Assembly (NCBI GenBank): GCA_947036475.1
Contig: CAMQRG010000114.1
Span: forward strand, 1-6,533
Length of the DNA: 6,533 bases
From: an uncultured Clostridia bacterium
GTDB lineage: Bacteria; Bacillota; Clostridia; Lachnospirales; Anaerotignaceae
Reading direction: 5' to 3'
Shown here: positions 1 to 4,966 of the stretch, in pieces
Position numbering within the stretch: the stretch's first letter is position 1
How the letters are laid out: every line of letters starts with the position of its first letter
Program-made: the position numbers and the translations under genes
Notes under the pieces: model-generated
Seen by the model: the letters and a program-made list of their open reading frames with translations, nothing else
What the model was told of the DNA's origin: nothing
Database searches by the model: none

Positions 1-48
1 TCTACACGTAAGGAGTCGTCGGCAGCGTCAGATGTGTATAAGAGACAG
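1..48 (+). other. Illumina Nextera adapter contamination
   Basis: Bases 1-7 (TCTACAC) match the end of the P5 arm, 8-15 (GTAAGGAG) match a standard Nextera i5 index, 16-29 (TCGTCGGCAGCGTC) are the Read 1 linker, and 30-48 (AGATGTGTATAAGAGACAG) are the 19-bp Tn5 mosaic end. The order and spacing are exactly those of a Nextera library molecule, so this is untrimmed adapter at a contig end, not genomic DNA. Read in frame from base 32 it gives the well-known artefact peptide MCIRDS, which extends the downstream prs frame falsely. Confidence 0.99.
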
Positions 49-82
49 TACGAGCACATATGAATTAGGGGGATACCAGATT

Positions 83-1042
83 ATGATTTATTCTAGCGGC
101 AGCAAAATCAAGATTTTTGCCTGCAATTCAAACCGTTCCCTGGCGGAAGCCATTGCGAAAAAAGTTGGCCTGGAGTTGGGAGATGCAGTAGTCCAGAAAT
201 TCAGCGATGGGGAGATTTCTGTCCAGATCAATGAAACGATCCGCGGCGCAGATGTTTACATTATCCAGTCCACATCTTACCCTGTCAATGATAACCTGAT
301 GGAACTGCTGATTATGATTGACGCGATGAAACGCGCATCGGCAGCGCGGATTACGGCTGTTATGCCGTATTATGGCTATGCAAGGCAGGACCGTAAGGCG
401 CGTGCGCGCGATCCCATCAGTGCGAAGCTGGTGGCAAACCTGCTGACGAGCGCGGGCGCGAACCGCGTGCTGACAATGGATCTGCATTGTGCGCAGATTC
501 AGGGCTTTTTCGATATTCCTGTGGATAATCTTGTGGGCAATCCTCTGCTGACGGATTACTATATCCAGAAATATGGCGATTCTCTGAATGATTTTGTGGC
601 GGTTTCTCCTGATCTGGGCAGCGTGGGACGGACGAGACAGTTTGCGGAAAAGCTGAATATTCCCCTTGCGATTATTGACAAACGCCGCCCCAGACCGAAT
701 GTCAGCGAGATTACGAATATTATCGGTGATGTGGCAGGCAAAAAGGTCATTTTGGTGGACGACATGATTGATACGGCAGGCACAATTACGAATGCCGCAA
801 ACGCACTCAAGGAGCGCGGCGCGGTTGAGGTGGACGCGTGCTGCACGCATGCTGTGCTGAGCGGACCGGCGATCAAGCGGATTGAGGATTCTGCGATTAC
901 AGAGCTTCTGGTACTGGATACCATTGAACTGCCGGAAGAAAAGAAGATTACGAAAATCACTTCCGTTTCTGTGGAGGAGATTTTTGCAAATGCGATTAAG
1001 TGCATTCATGACGGCACTTCCATTTCGCAGCTTTTTGACTAA
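83..1042 (+). CDS. prs: Ribose-phosphate pyrophosphokinase (PRPP synthetase)
   Basis: This cytosolic enzyme transfers the beta,gamma-diphosphate of ATP to ribose 5-phosphate to make PRPP, the precursor of purines, pyrimidines, His, Trp and NAD. The protein is 319 residues, a usual length for class I bacterial enzymes. Visible motifs are KFSDGEI (39-45), the ATP-binding YYGYARQDRKARAR stretch (96-109), the family signature with metal-binding His (DLHCAQIQGFFDIPVDN, 133-149), the catalytic flexible loop DKRRPRP with Lys200 and Arg202, and the PRPP-binding loop VILVDDMIDTAGT (222-234). The start at 83 is chosen because AGGGGGA (67-73) lies 9 bases upstream; the open frame continues upstream to base 32 only through adapter. 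The variant SPDLGSVGRTR (175-185) replaces the commoner SPDxGGVxRAR form. The gene ends in its own terminator. Any upstream partner (glmU is common in Firmicutes) is lost at the contig end. Confidence 0.97.
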   Translation: MIYSSGSKIKIFACNSNRSLAEAIAKKVGLELGDAVVQKFSDGEISVQINETIRGADVYIIQSTSYPVNDNLMELLIMIDAMKRASAARITAVMPYYGYARQDRKARARDPISAKLVANLLTSAGANRVLTMDLHCAQIQGFFDIPVDNLVGNPLLTDYYIQKYGDSLNDFVAVSPDLGSVGRTRQFAEKLNIPLAIIDKRRPRPNVSEITNIIGDVAGKKVILVDDMIDTAGTITNAANALKERGAVEVDACCTHAVLSGPAIKRIEDSAITELLVLDTIELPEEKKITKITSVSVEEIFANAIKCIHDGTSISQLFD

Positions 1043-1064
1043 AATTTTATGCGGCAGTATGCCG

Positions 1065-1098
1065 AAAAGGGAATCTCCTGACAGGGATTCCCTTTTTT
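1065..1098 (+). terminator. Intrinsic terminator of prs
   Basis: An 11-bp perfect stem, AAAAGGGAATC (1065-1075) with GATTCCCTTTT (1086-1096), encloses a 10-base loop and runs into a T6 tract (1093-1098). It begins 22 bases after the prs stop codon and insulates prs from ldhA. Confidence 0.93.
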
Positions 1099-1171
1099 AT
1101 AGGAAGAAAAAGCAGGGTTCTCGGCTTTTTTCGGGCTGCTGCCCCAGGCTGGAAATATACGGAAAAAAGTC

Positions 1172-1187
1172 TTGTCAAATTTAACAA
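1172..1187. promoter_or_regulatory. Palindrome upstream of ldhA promoter, possible Rex-type operator
   Basis: TTGTCAAATTTAACAA is a 16-bp palindrome with 7 of 8 pairs matching. Its arms resemble the half-sites of the redox repressor Rex (TTGTTAA / TTAACAA in clostridia), but the arms are 2 bases apart rather than the 4 in the usual 18-bp consensus. It lies 16 bp upstream of the -35 box. TTTAACAAT (1180-1188) is also an exact inverted copy of ATTGTTAAA (1230-1238), which overlaps the -10 box; the two are 50 bp apart, close to five helical turns. Assignment to Rex is inference. Confidence 0.4.
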
Positions 1188-1203
1188 TTTTGCGGAAATA
1201 TGG

Positions 1204-1232
1204 TTGACAAAATCGGTGAAATATATTATATT
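1204..1232 (+). promoter_or_regulatory. Sigma-A promoter of ldhA
   Basis: A perfect -35 TTGACA (1204-1209) and a -10 TATATT (1227-1232) are separated by an optimal 17 bp. Transcription should start near 1239, giving a leader of about 110 bases. A strong promoter suits a major fermentation enzyme. Confidence 0.88.
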
Positions 1233-1248
1233 GTTAAAAGTAAGACAA
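1231..1248. promoter_or_regulatory. Candidate Rex operator over -10 and transcription start
   Basis: TTGTTAA (1231-1237), 4 bases, then AAGACAA (1242-1248) has the 18-bp spacing of the clostridial Rex operator TTGTTAA-N4-TTAACAA. The left half is perfect; the right half keeps only ACAA (4 of 7). It covers the end of the -10 box and the predicted start site, where a repressor would block RNA polymerase. Rex releases DNA at a high NADH/NAD ratio and commonly controls lactate dehydrogenase genes in Firmicutes. Placement is seen; the regulator is inferred. Confidence 0.42.
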
Positions 1249-1249
1249 A

Positions 1250-1292
1250 CAGAAAGAGGAAATTTCCCCATTTTTCGGGAGAGTCTTTTCTG
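1250..1292 (+). other. Imperfect hairpin in ldhA leader
   Basis: CAGAAA (1250-1255) pairs with TTTCTG (1287-1292), continued by GA/TC past a one-base bulge; an inner TCCC (1265-1268) pairs with GGGA (1277-1280) around an 8-base loop. It would form about 10 bases from the mRNA 5' end and leave the ribosome binding site at 1337 free. A 5' stabilising hairpin is one possible role. I do not recognise it as a known riboswitch. Confidence 0.3.
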
Positions 1293-1350
1293 CTTGCTAT
1301 CAAATTTTACTATCCCACTTATCAATTATATTTTTTAGGAGGAGATACCG

Positions 1351-2331
1351 ATGAAAATTGCATTCTTTGACACCAAATCTTACTGGAAAGACAGCTTTGA
1401 GCCCATGGCAAAAAAATATGGCTATGAAATTACATTCTTTAACGAAAGACTGACACCCGCTACCGCACATCTGGCAGCTGGTCATGACGCAACATGCTCT
1501 TTCGTTAATGACGAAGTACCCGCTGAGGTTGTTCGTGAACTGAAAAACCTGGGCATCAAAGTTCTTCTGCTGCGCTGCGCAGGCTTCGACAGCGTTGATT
1601 TGGAAGTTGCGAAGGAATGCGGTCTGCCCGTTCTGAGAGTACCCGCATACTCCCCTGAATCCGTTGCAGAACAGGGTGCTGCTCTGCTGATGGCAGTAAA
1701 CAGAAAGCCTCATCTTTCCTATGAAAGAACAACAAAATTCAACTTCGACATCGCTGGTCTGGAAGGCATTGCTCTGGTTGGCAAGACAGCAGGCGTTATT
1801 GGCACAGGCAAAATCGGCCTTTGCATGATCAACATTCTGAAGGGCTTCGGCATGAAGATTATTGCTTATGATGCATTCCCCAACCCGAACCTGGGTCTGG
1901 AATATGTAACGCTTGATGAACTGTATGCACAGTCTGACGTTATTTCCATCCACTGCCCTCTGATGCCCGCTACAAGACATATGATTGACAAAGACGCAAT
2001 TGCGAAGATGAAAGACGGCGTTATCTTCATCAACGTAGCACGCGGCGGCCTGGTTGATTCCGAGGCTCTGGCTGATGCTGTTGAGGCTGGCAAGTTCCGC
2101 GGTGTTGGTATGGACGTTTGCGAGAAGGAACACGAATACTTCTTTGAAGACAGAAGCAATCTGACAGACCATGACCCTATCCTGAAGAGACTGCTGGCAA
2201 ACGACAAGGTTGTTATTTCCGGTCACCAGGCATTCCTGACAGTAGAAGCTCTGGATTCTATGGCTGAAACAACAATGAACAACGCAAAGGCTTTCATCGA
2301 AGGCGCAGAGCTTGTTAACGAAGTAAAATAA
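1351..2331 (+). CDS. ldhA: D-lactate dehydrogenase / D-2-hydroxyacid dehydrogenase
   Basis: This cytosolic enzyme reduces a 2-oxoacid, most likely pyruvate to D-lactate, with NADH, regenerating NAD+ in fermentation. At 326 residues it has the usual length of the D-2-hydroxyacid dehydrogenase family. The Rossmann fold shows GTGKIG (151-156), with Asp174 at the end of the second strand indicating NADH rather than NADPH. Active-site residues are Arg231 (in NVARGG), Glu260 (in DVCEKE) and His292 (in SGHQAF). The start is set by AGGAGG (1337-1342), 8 bases upstream. Codon choice (rich in GCT, GTT, GGC, AAC, GAA) differs from the neighbouring genes and looks like that of a highly expressed gene. 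It appears to be transcribed alone, between two terminators, from a strong promoter with possible redox operators. Close relatives include (R)-2-hydroxyisocaproate dehydrogenases of amino-acid fermenters, so the exact substrate is not fixed by sequence. Confidence 0.9.
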   Translation: MKIAFFDTKSYWKDSFEPMAKKYGYEITFFNERLTPATAHLAAGHDATCSFVNDEVPAEVVRELKNLGIKVLLLRCAGFDSVDLEVAKECGLPVLRVPAYSPESVAEQGAALLMAVNRKPHLSYERTTKFNFDIAGLEGIALVGKTAGVIGTGKIGLCMINILKGFGMKIIAYDAFPNPNLGLEYVTLDELYAQSDVISIHCPLMPATRHMIDKDAIAKMKDGVIFINVARGGLVDSEALADAVEAGKFRGVGMDVCEKEHEYFFEDRSNLTDHDPILKRLLANDKVVISGHQAFLTVEALDSMAETTMNNAKAFIEGAELVNEVK

Positions 2332-2349
2332 TTTGAAATAAAGCATTTC

Positions 2350-2381
2350 AGCGGGTGCGTAAGCATCCGCTTTTGCTTTTT
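2350..2381 (+). terminator. Intrinsic terminator of ldhA
   Basis: GCGGGTGC (2351-2358) pairs with GCATCCGC (2363-2370), one pair being G-U, around a GTAA loop, and T-rich TTTTGCTTTTT follows. An outer AAAGC (2340-2344) can also pair with GCTTT (2375-2379). The next gene's ribosome binding site starts only a few bases later, so that gene needs read-through or an unseen promoter. Confidence 0.85.
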
Positions 2382-2399
2382 ATGAAGGGGTCAGGGAAT

Positions 2400-2636
2400 G
2401 TGGATACTGTGAATATTGTATCAGAATTTACGAGAAAAATACTTTCAAAATTGGCAGGCCAGCTGCTACGGAAAAATCTGGGCTGTGAGATTGGCGTACA
2501 GCTGAACAGTATAAATATTACCATTTGCGATGGGAAAGCGCATATCCATCTGGACGCGGACGCGGAAATTGAAAAAGAGGAACTCCAGAGACTGATTAAA
2601 AACCAGTTCGGCTGGGACGAACAGGACTTGGAATAA
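2400..2636 (+). CDS. Small hypothetical protein, 78 residues
   Basis: I do not recognise this protein. The GTG start is chosen because AGGGG (2386-2390) lies 9 bases upstream. An in-frame ATG at 2382 would give 84 residues but has no Shine-Dalgarno and abuts the terminator; the frame extends to 2355 only through the terminator stem itself. The N-terminal third is basic and amphipathic (helix-like, about residues 4-26, with Arg12, Lys13, Lys17 and Arg24). The middle alternates hydrophobic and polar residues as in beta strands (IGVQLNSINITI, 31-42, and AHIHLDAD, 47-54). The C-terminal part is acidic and helical (EIEKEELQRLI). There is no signal peptide or membrane segment and one or two Cys at most. 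It ends 58 bases before the cyclase gene in the same direction and may be co-transcribed with it. Confidence 0.6.
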   Translation: MDTVNIVSEFTRKILSKLAGQLLRKNLGCEIGVQLNSINITICDGKAHIHLDADAEIEKEELQRLIKNQFGWDEQDLE

Positions 2637-2644
2637 TATGACAG

Positions 2645-2660
2645 CAAACAGAACTGTTTG
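2645..2660. repeat. 16-bp palindrome before cyclase gene
   Basis: CAAACAG (2645-2651) and CTGTTTG (2654-2660) are perfect inverted arms around AA, in the short gap between the small protein and the cyclase-family gene. The two-base centre is too tight for a good RNA hairpin, so a DNA-binding protein site is as likely as chance. No clear promoter is visible next to it. Confidence 0.35.
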
Positions 2661-2694
2661 GAGTGGGAACGGACGAAAAAGGGAGGGATTTTGC

Positions 2695-3342
2695 ATGAAG
2701 GTCATTGACCTGACACATACGATTCGGGAGGAGATGCCGGTATATCCTGGAACGGAACCGCCTGTTTTTGAACCGGCGAACAACTATGAAACAGACGGCT
2801 TCAGGGAAACAAAGATTTCGATGTTTACACATACCGGAACGCATATTGACCCGCCTGCGCATTTATTTGCGGAACGGACGACTCTGGACTGTTTCCCACC
2901 GGAACAGTTTATAGGGCGCGCGCTGGTGATAGACTGCCGGGAATTGGCGGAAGGGGACGCTATTGCGCTGGAGCGTATCCGGAAATATGGCGAATTGGCG
3001 GAAACAGCGGATTTTCTGCTGTTTTATACCGGCTGGGACGAAAGATGGGGAACGGACGCGTATTTTGGGAATTACCCCTGTCTGGATATGGAGGCTTTGG
3101 AATATGTGATTCAGGGGGATTATAAAGGGATTGGGTTTGACGTGATAGGGCTTGACCCGATTGCGGATACTGACCTGACAAGGCACAAAAAGCTGTTTGC
3201 GGAAAAGGATATCGTGAATATTGAGAACCTGAAAAACCTTGGGCAGTGTGGGGAGGGACTGTTCTGGTTTTCCTGTTTCCCCCTGAAAACGGCGGATTCA
3301 GACGGTTCACCCGTCCGCGCGGTGGCATGGTTTATGCCCTGA
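2695..3342 (+). CDS. Cyclase family / kynurenine formamidase-like metal hydrolase
   Basis: A 215-residue protein of the cyclase (PF04199) superfamily, which includes arylformamidases (KynB), isatin hydrolases and antibiotic cyclase homologues. The hallmark metal-binding motif HTGTHIDPPAH is complete (His46, His50, Asp52, His56). Downstream family features are GFDVIGLD (147-154) with Asp149 and Asp154, His164, and Glu177 in NIENL, the usual position of a late active-site Glu. The start is ATG 2695 with GGGAGG (2681-2686) 8 bases upstream; an earlier in-frame ATG at 2638 overlaps the previous stop region, lacks a ribosome binding site and would add 19 atypical residues. No signal peptide is seen, so it is probably cytosolic. 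No tryptophan, kynurenine or other pathway genes are nearby, so the substrate cannot be named; many bacterial members are of unknown specificity. Confidence 0.87.
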   Translation: MKVIDLTHTIREEMPVYPGTEPPVFEPANNYETDGFRETKISMFTHTGTHIDPPAHLFAERTTLDCFPPEQFIGRALVIDCRELAEGDAIALERIRKYGELAETADFLLFYTGWDERWGTDAYFGNYPCLDMEALEYVIQGDYKGIGFDVIGLDPIADTDLTRHKKLFAEKDIVNIENLKNLGQCGEGLFWFSCFPLKTADSDGSPVRAVAWFMP

Positions 3343-3363
3343 GGGGGATTCGCAGAATAAAAA

Positions 3364-3386
3364 TAAGGCGGGACAAGCCCGCCTTT
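3364..3386 (-). terminator. Left copy of the 23-base hairpin, terminator for leftward transcripts
   Basis: AAGGCGGG (3365-3372) pairs with CCCGCCTT (3378-3385) around a 5-base loop. Read leftward, the stem is followed by TTATTTTTATTC, so it would end minus-strand transcripts from the collagen-like gene. On the plus strand it is followed by only three T residues. It lies 21 bases after the cyclase stop codon. Confidence 0.6.
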
Positions 3387-3393
3387 CAGCGTG

Positions 3394-3432
3394 TCAAAAA
3401 AGGCTCAGGCTTCGCCTTCAAGCCTTTTTTGA
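3394..3432. terminator. Bidirectional intrinsic terminator
   Basis: TCAAAAAAGGCT (3394-3405) and AGCCTTTTTTGA (3421-3432) form a perfect 12-bp stem, with an inner AGGC/GCCT stem and TTC loop. Six A residues on one side and six T on the other give a U-tract in both directions, as expected for a terminator shared by convergent genes. Confidence 0.75.
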
Positions 3433-3604
3433 GGGACTGTCGGTATAAAGAGACTCATTCCTGCGGCTTTCTGAAAAATCGCAGAAAGCCTTGAAACTCG
3501 CCCTTTTCCTCGGACAGGCGAAGTCTGCCCTGCGGATTCCATTCGGGAAACGCTTTGTTTCCCGAACCCTTCCGCGACACGGAAGATGGTTTTTTGACAG
3601 TCTG

Positions 3605-3630
3605 TAAGGCGGGACAAGCCCGCCTTTTTT
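3605..3630 (+). terminator. Right copy of the 23-base hairpin with T6 tract
   Basis: The same AAGGCGGG / CCCGCCTT stem as at 3365-3385 is followed here by TTTTTT (3625-3630). It is a good terminator for rightward transcription and stops 6 bases short of the collagen-like gene's stop codon, protecting it from antisense read-through. Confidence 0.72.
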
Positions 3631-3636
3631 ACTGCC

Positions 3637-4809
3637 TTAATTTAGTTTTTTTACAGAAAGGGAGGCATTTGTGCCATCGTCCAGCGTTGCGGTGCCGCCG
3701 TTGCCGGAAGTGATTGCCAAATCAAGGACGTCATTCGCCGCCAGCGTGGTAATGACACTGCCGTTGAAGAATGCCTGTTCGTTGCCTGTCAGCCTGCGGG
3801 TAAGCGTTGCTTCGGGCAGGTTTGTGTTATTCTTCCGAACGGATACGGCGATATCGCCGGTAGCCGCAGGGTCAACGGAGACATAATAATCGATTTCATA
3901 GTCGCCCGGTTCTGTGATTGTGATGCTGTTCGCAGGGGCATTCGTTACGCCGAGGGCAGGCATTGCCGTTGCCAGTGGAATCTGCTCGGGCGTATCTGGC
4001 GTTAAGGTCAGCGTCTGTGCTGCGGTGTTGTATGCACCGCCAAATGCGGAAAGACCGTTGGCGGGACCCGTAGGACCGGTAGGGCCGGCAGGACCCTCGG
4101 GACCGGTAGGACCCACAGCCCCGGCAGGCCCTTCGGGGCCGGTAGGACCGACAGCGCCGGCAGGCCCCTCAGGACCGGTAGGACCAGCAGCGCCGGCAGG
4201 CCCCTCAGGACCAGTAGGACCGGCAGCGCCGGCAGGTCCCTCAGGACCGGTAGGACCGACAGCGCCGGCAGGCCCCTCAGGACCCGTAGGGCCGACAGCC
4301 CCAGCGGGACCAGCCTCACCTGTTGCGCCGGTTGCACCGTTAGCACCGGCAGGGCCGGTTGCGCCCGTAGCCCCAGCTGCGCCAGCAGGACCAGTTGCAC
4401 CTGTTGCGCCGGCTGCACCGTTGGCTCCGGCAGGGCCGGTTGCGCCAGTGGGACCAGTCGCACCTGTTGCTCCCGTAGGTCCTGTTATGCCGCTGGAAGG
4501 GCCGGCAGGGCCGGTTGCGCCCGTAGCCCCGGTTGCGCCAGCAGGACCCATAGGACCTGTTGCACCTGTCGCGCCGCGATAGCCCATGGGACCCATAGGA
4601 CCCATAGGACCGGTAGGGCCGGTAGGCCCCGTCACACAGCGTATGCAGCAGTGGGGGCGGCAGCAGCCGTTGTTCTGCATGCAGTTGCAGCCCGTATTCT
4701 GGTTACAGCCGCAGCCCGTATTCTGCCCTGTGTTTTGATTGCAGCCACAGCCCGTGTTCTGTTCGCAGCCGCACGTGCCATGGGGATAACCGTAAGGATA
4801 TTGTCGCAT
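3637..4809 (-). CDS. BclA-like collagen-like surface protein
   Basis: A 390-residue protein in three parts. Residues 1-58 are a Tyr/Gly and Cys-rich head with 13 Cys, mostly in CGCxQNTG repeats. Residues 60-251 are collagen-type Gly-X-Y triplets dominated by GPT, GAT, GPA and GPE, with one break (GPSSGIT, 103-109). Residues 252-390 are a Thr/Asn-rich beta domain resembling the C-terminal trimerising jelly-roll of BclA-type proteins. Such proteins form stalk-and-head trimers on exosporium or spore surfaces. There is no signal peptide, transmembrane segment or LPXTG anchor, which fits assembly from the mother-cell cytoplasm, possibly cross-linked through the Cys head. The start is the ATG at 4809, 7 bases from AGGAGG (4822-4817); an upstream in-frame ATG at 4815 is only one base from that site. 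It is transcribed alone, converging on the hairpin element. The spore location is inferred from family resemblance. Confidence 0.87.
   Translation of the reverse strand: MRQYPYGYPHGTCGCEQNTGCGCNQNTGQNTGCGCNQNTGCNCMQNNGCCRPHCCIRCVTGPTGPTGPMGPMGPMGYRGATGATGPMGPAGATGATGATGPAGPSSGITGPTGATGATGPTGATGPAGANGAAGATGATGPAGAAGATGATGPAGANGATGATGEAGPAGAVGPTGPEGPAGAVGPTGPEGPAGAAGPTGPEGPAGAAGPTGPEGPAGAVGPTGPEGPAGAVGPTGPEGPAGPTGPTGPANGLSAFGGAYNTAAQTLTLTPDTPEQIPLATAMPALGVTNAPANSITITEPGDYEIDYYVSVDPAATGDIAVSVRKNNTNLPEATLTRRLTGNEQAFFNGSVITTLAANDVLDLAITSGNGGTATLDDGTNASLSVKKLN
4096..4311 (-). repeat. Six tandem 36-nt repeats in the collagen region
   Basis: Residues 167-238 are six consecutive 12-residue units GPAGA(V/A)GPTGPE, in the order V, V, A, A, V, V at the sixth position. 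At the DNA level the 36-base units are nearly identical with scattered synonymous changes. Such in-frame units can expand or contract by slippage or recombination without breaking the reading frame, and are also prone to assembly collapse. Confidence 0.93.
4666..4773 (-). repeat. Repeats coding the Cys-rich CGCxQNTG head
   Basis: Residues 13-48 are built from CGCEQNTG, CGCNQNTG, a partial QNTG, CGCNQNTG and CNCMQNNG. The DNA shows matching near-repeats of about 24 bases (GCAGCC…GTATTCTG on the plus strand). The partial unit suggests a past duplication or deletion. Confidence 0.85.
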
Positions 4810-4871
4810 AAACATTCCTCCTGAATATGTTTTTTGTGGGAAGGAGTGGGGGCTTTTCCCTTCCTGATGTC

Positions 4872-4879
4872 ATACTATG
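4872..4879 (-). promoter_or_regulatory. Possible late-sporulation -10 element of collagen-like gene
   Basis: On the minus strand CATAGTAT fits the sigma-K -10 pattern CATA-N3-T and 6 of 8 positions of the sigma-E -10. It would start transcription about 55 bases before the ATG. No convincing sigma-A -35/-10 pair is seen in the 4823-4928 gap, and no clear sporulation-type -35 either, so this is weak evidence. Confidence 0.25.
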
Positions 4880-4928
4880 TACGGGCTGCGTTTGTGTGCG
4901 GGGTTTGTCTGGAAAAACTGCATGGAAT

Positions 4929-4958
4929 AAAAAAGACGGCTTTCTGCCGGAAGCCGTC
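4929..4958 (-). terminator. Intrinsic terminator of the sigma-54 regulator gene
   Basis: On the minus strand GACGGCTT (4958-4951) pairs with AAGCCGTC (4942-4935) around an 8-base loop and runs into six T residues (4934-4929). It begins 8 bases after the regulator's stop codon, so the collagen-like gene is a separate transcription unit. Confidence 0.92.
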
Positions 4959-4966
4959 ATATGGTT

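Larger units (their letters stand above)
3364..3630. repeat. Hairpin-rich intergenic element with inverted ends (MITE-like)
   Basis: This gene-free stretch between convergent genes is bounded by two identical copies of a 23-base stem-loop sequence (3364-3386 and 3605-3627). Just inside each copy lie TGTCAAAAAA (3392-3401) and its exact reverse complement TTTTTTGACA (3590-3599), so the ends form an imperfect inverted repeat of about 37 bases. Inside are further stems: 3394-3405 with 3421-3432 (12 bp), GGCTTTCTG (3465-3473) with CAGAAAGCC (3482-3490), TTCGGGAAAC (3542-3551) with GTTTCCCGAA (3557-3566), and CTTCCG (3569-3574) with CGGAAG (3580-3585). No clear target-site duplication is visible. 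It may be a non-autonomous mobile repeat, a structured intergenic repeat family, or a terminator cluster. Short open frames across it have no ribosome binding site and are not called. Confidence 0.55.

Noticed and set aside
32..82. N-terminal extension of prs beginning MCIRDS
   Set aside because: The first 17 codons come largely from adapter sequence and the artefact peptide is well known; ATG 83 has a proper ribosome binding site.
128..1009. 293-codon open frame antisense to prs
   Set aside because: Arg/His/Ile-rich, low-complexity product with no family resemblance and no ribosome binding site; a shadow of prs.
1100..1350. Riboswitch in the ldhA leader
   Set aside because: No conserved core of a riboswitch class that I can recognise, and no terminator or anti-terminator pair before the gene.
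1300..2346. 348-codon open frame antisense to ldhA
   Set aside because: It is longer than ldhA but is a mirror of its codon bias; the product is Cys/Asn/Phe-rich with no recognisable domain, and the sense gene has intact catalytic motifs, promoter and terminator.
2355..2399. Earlier starts (GTG 2355, ATG 2382) for the small protein
   Set aside because: GTG 2355 lies inside the ldhA terminator stem and ATG 2382 has no ribosome binding site; GTG 2400 is well spaced from AGGGG.
2638..2694. ATG 2638 as start of the cyclase-family protein
   Set aside because: No ribosome binding site, and the extra 19 residues precede the natural family start (MKVIDLTHTI).
3246..3617. Short frames of 82 (plus) and 70 (minus) codons over the hairpin island
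   Set aside because: They run through terminators and palindromes, have no Shine-Dalgarno at their starts, and give basic, low-information products.
3364..3630. CRISPR array or group of tRNA genes
   Set aside because: Only two identical repeats, each itself a terminator-like palindrome, 241 bases apart; no regular spacers and no tRNA cloverleaf features.
3914..4582. 222-codon rightward frame coding a proline-rich, collagen-like repeat
   Set aside because: GGN and CCN codons are reverse complements, so the antisense of a Gly-Pro repeat also reads as Gly-Pro. It lacks the Cys head, the C-terminal domain and a ribosome binding site present on the minus strand.
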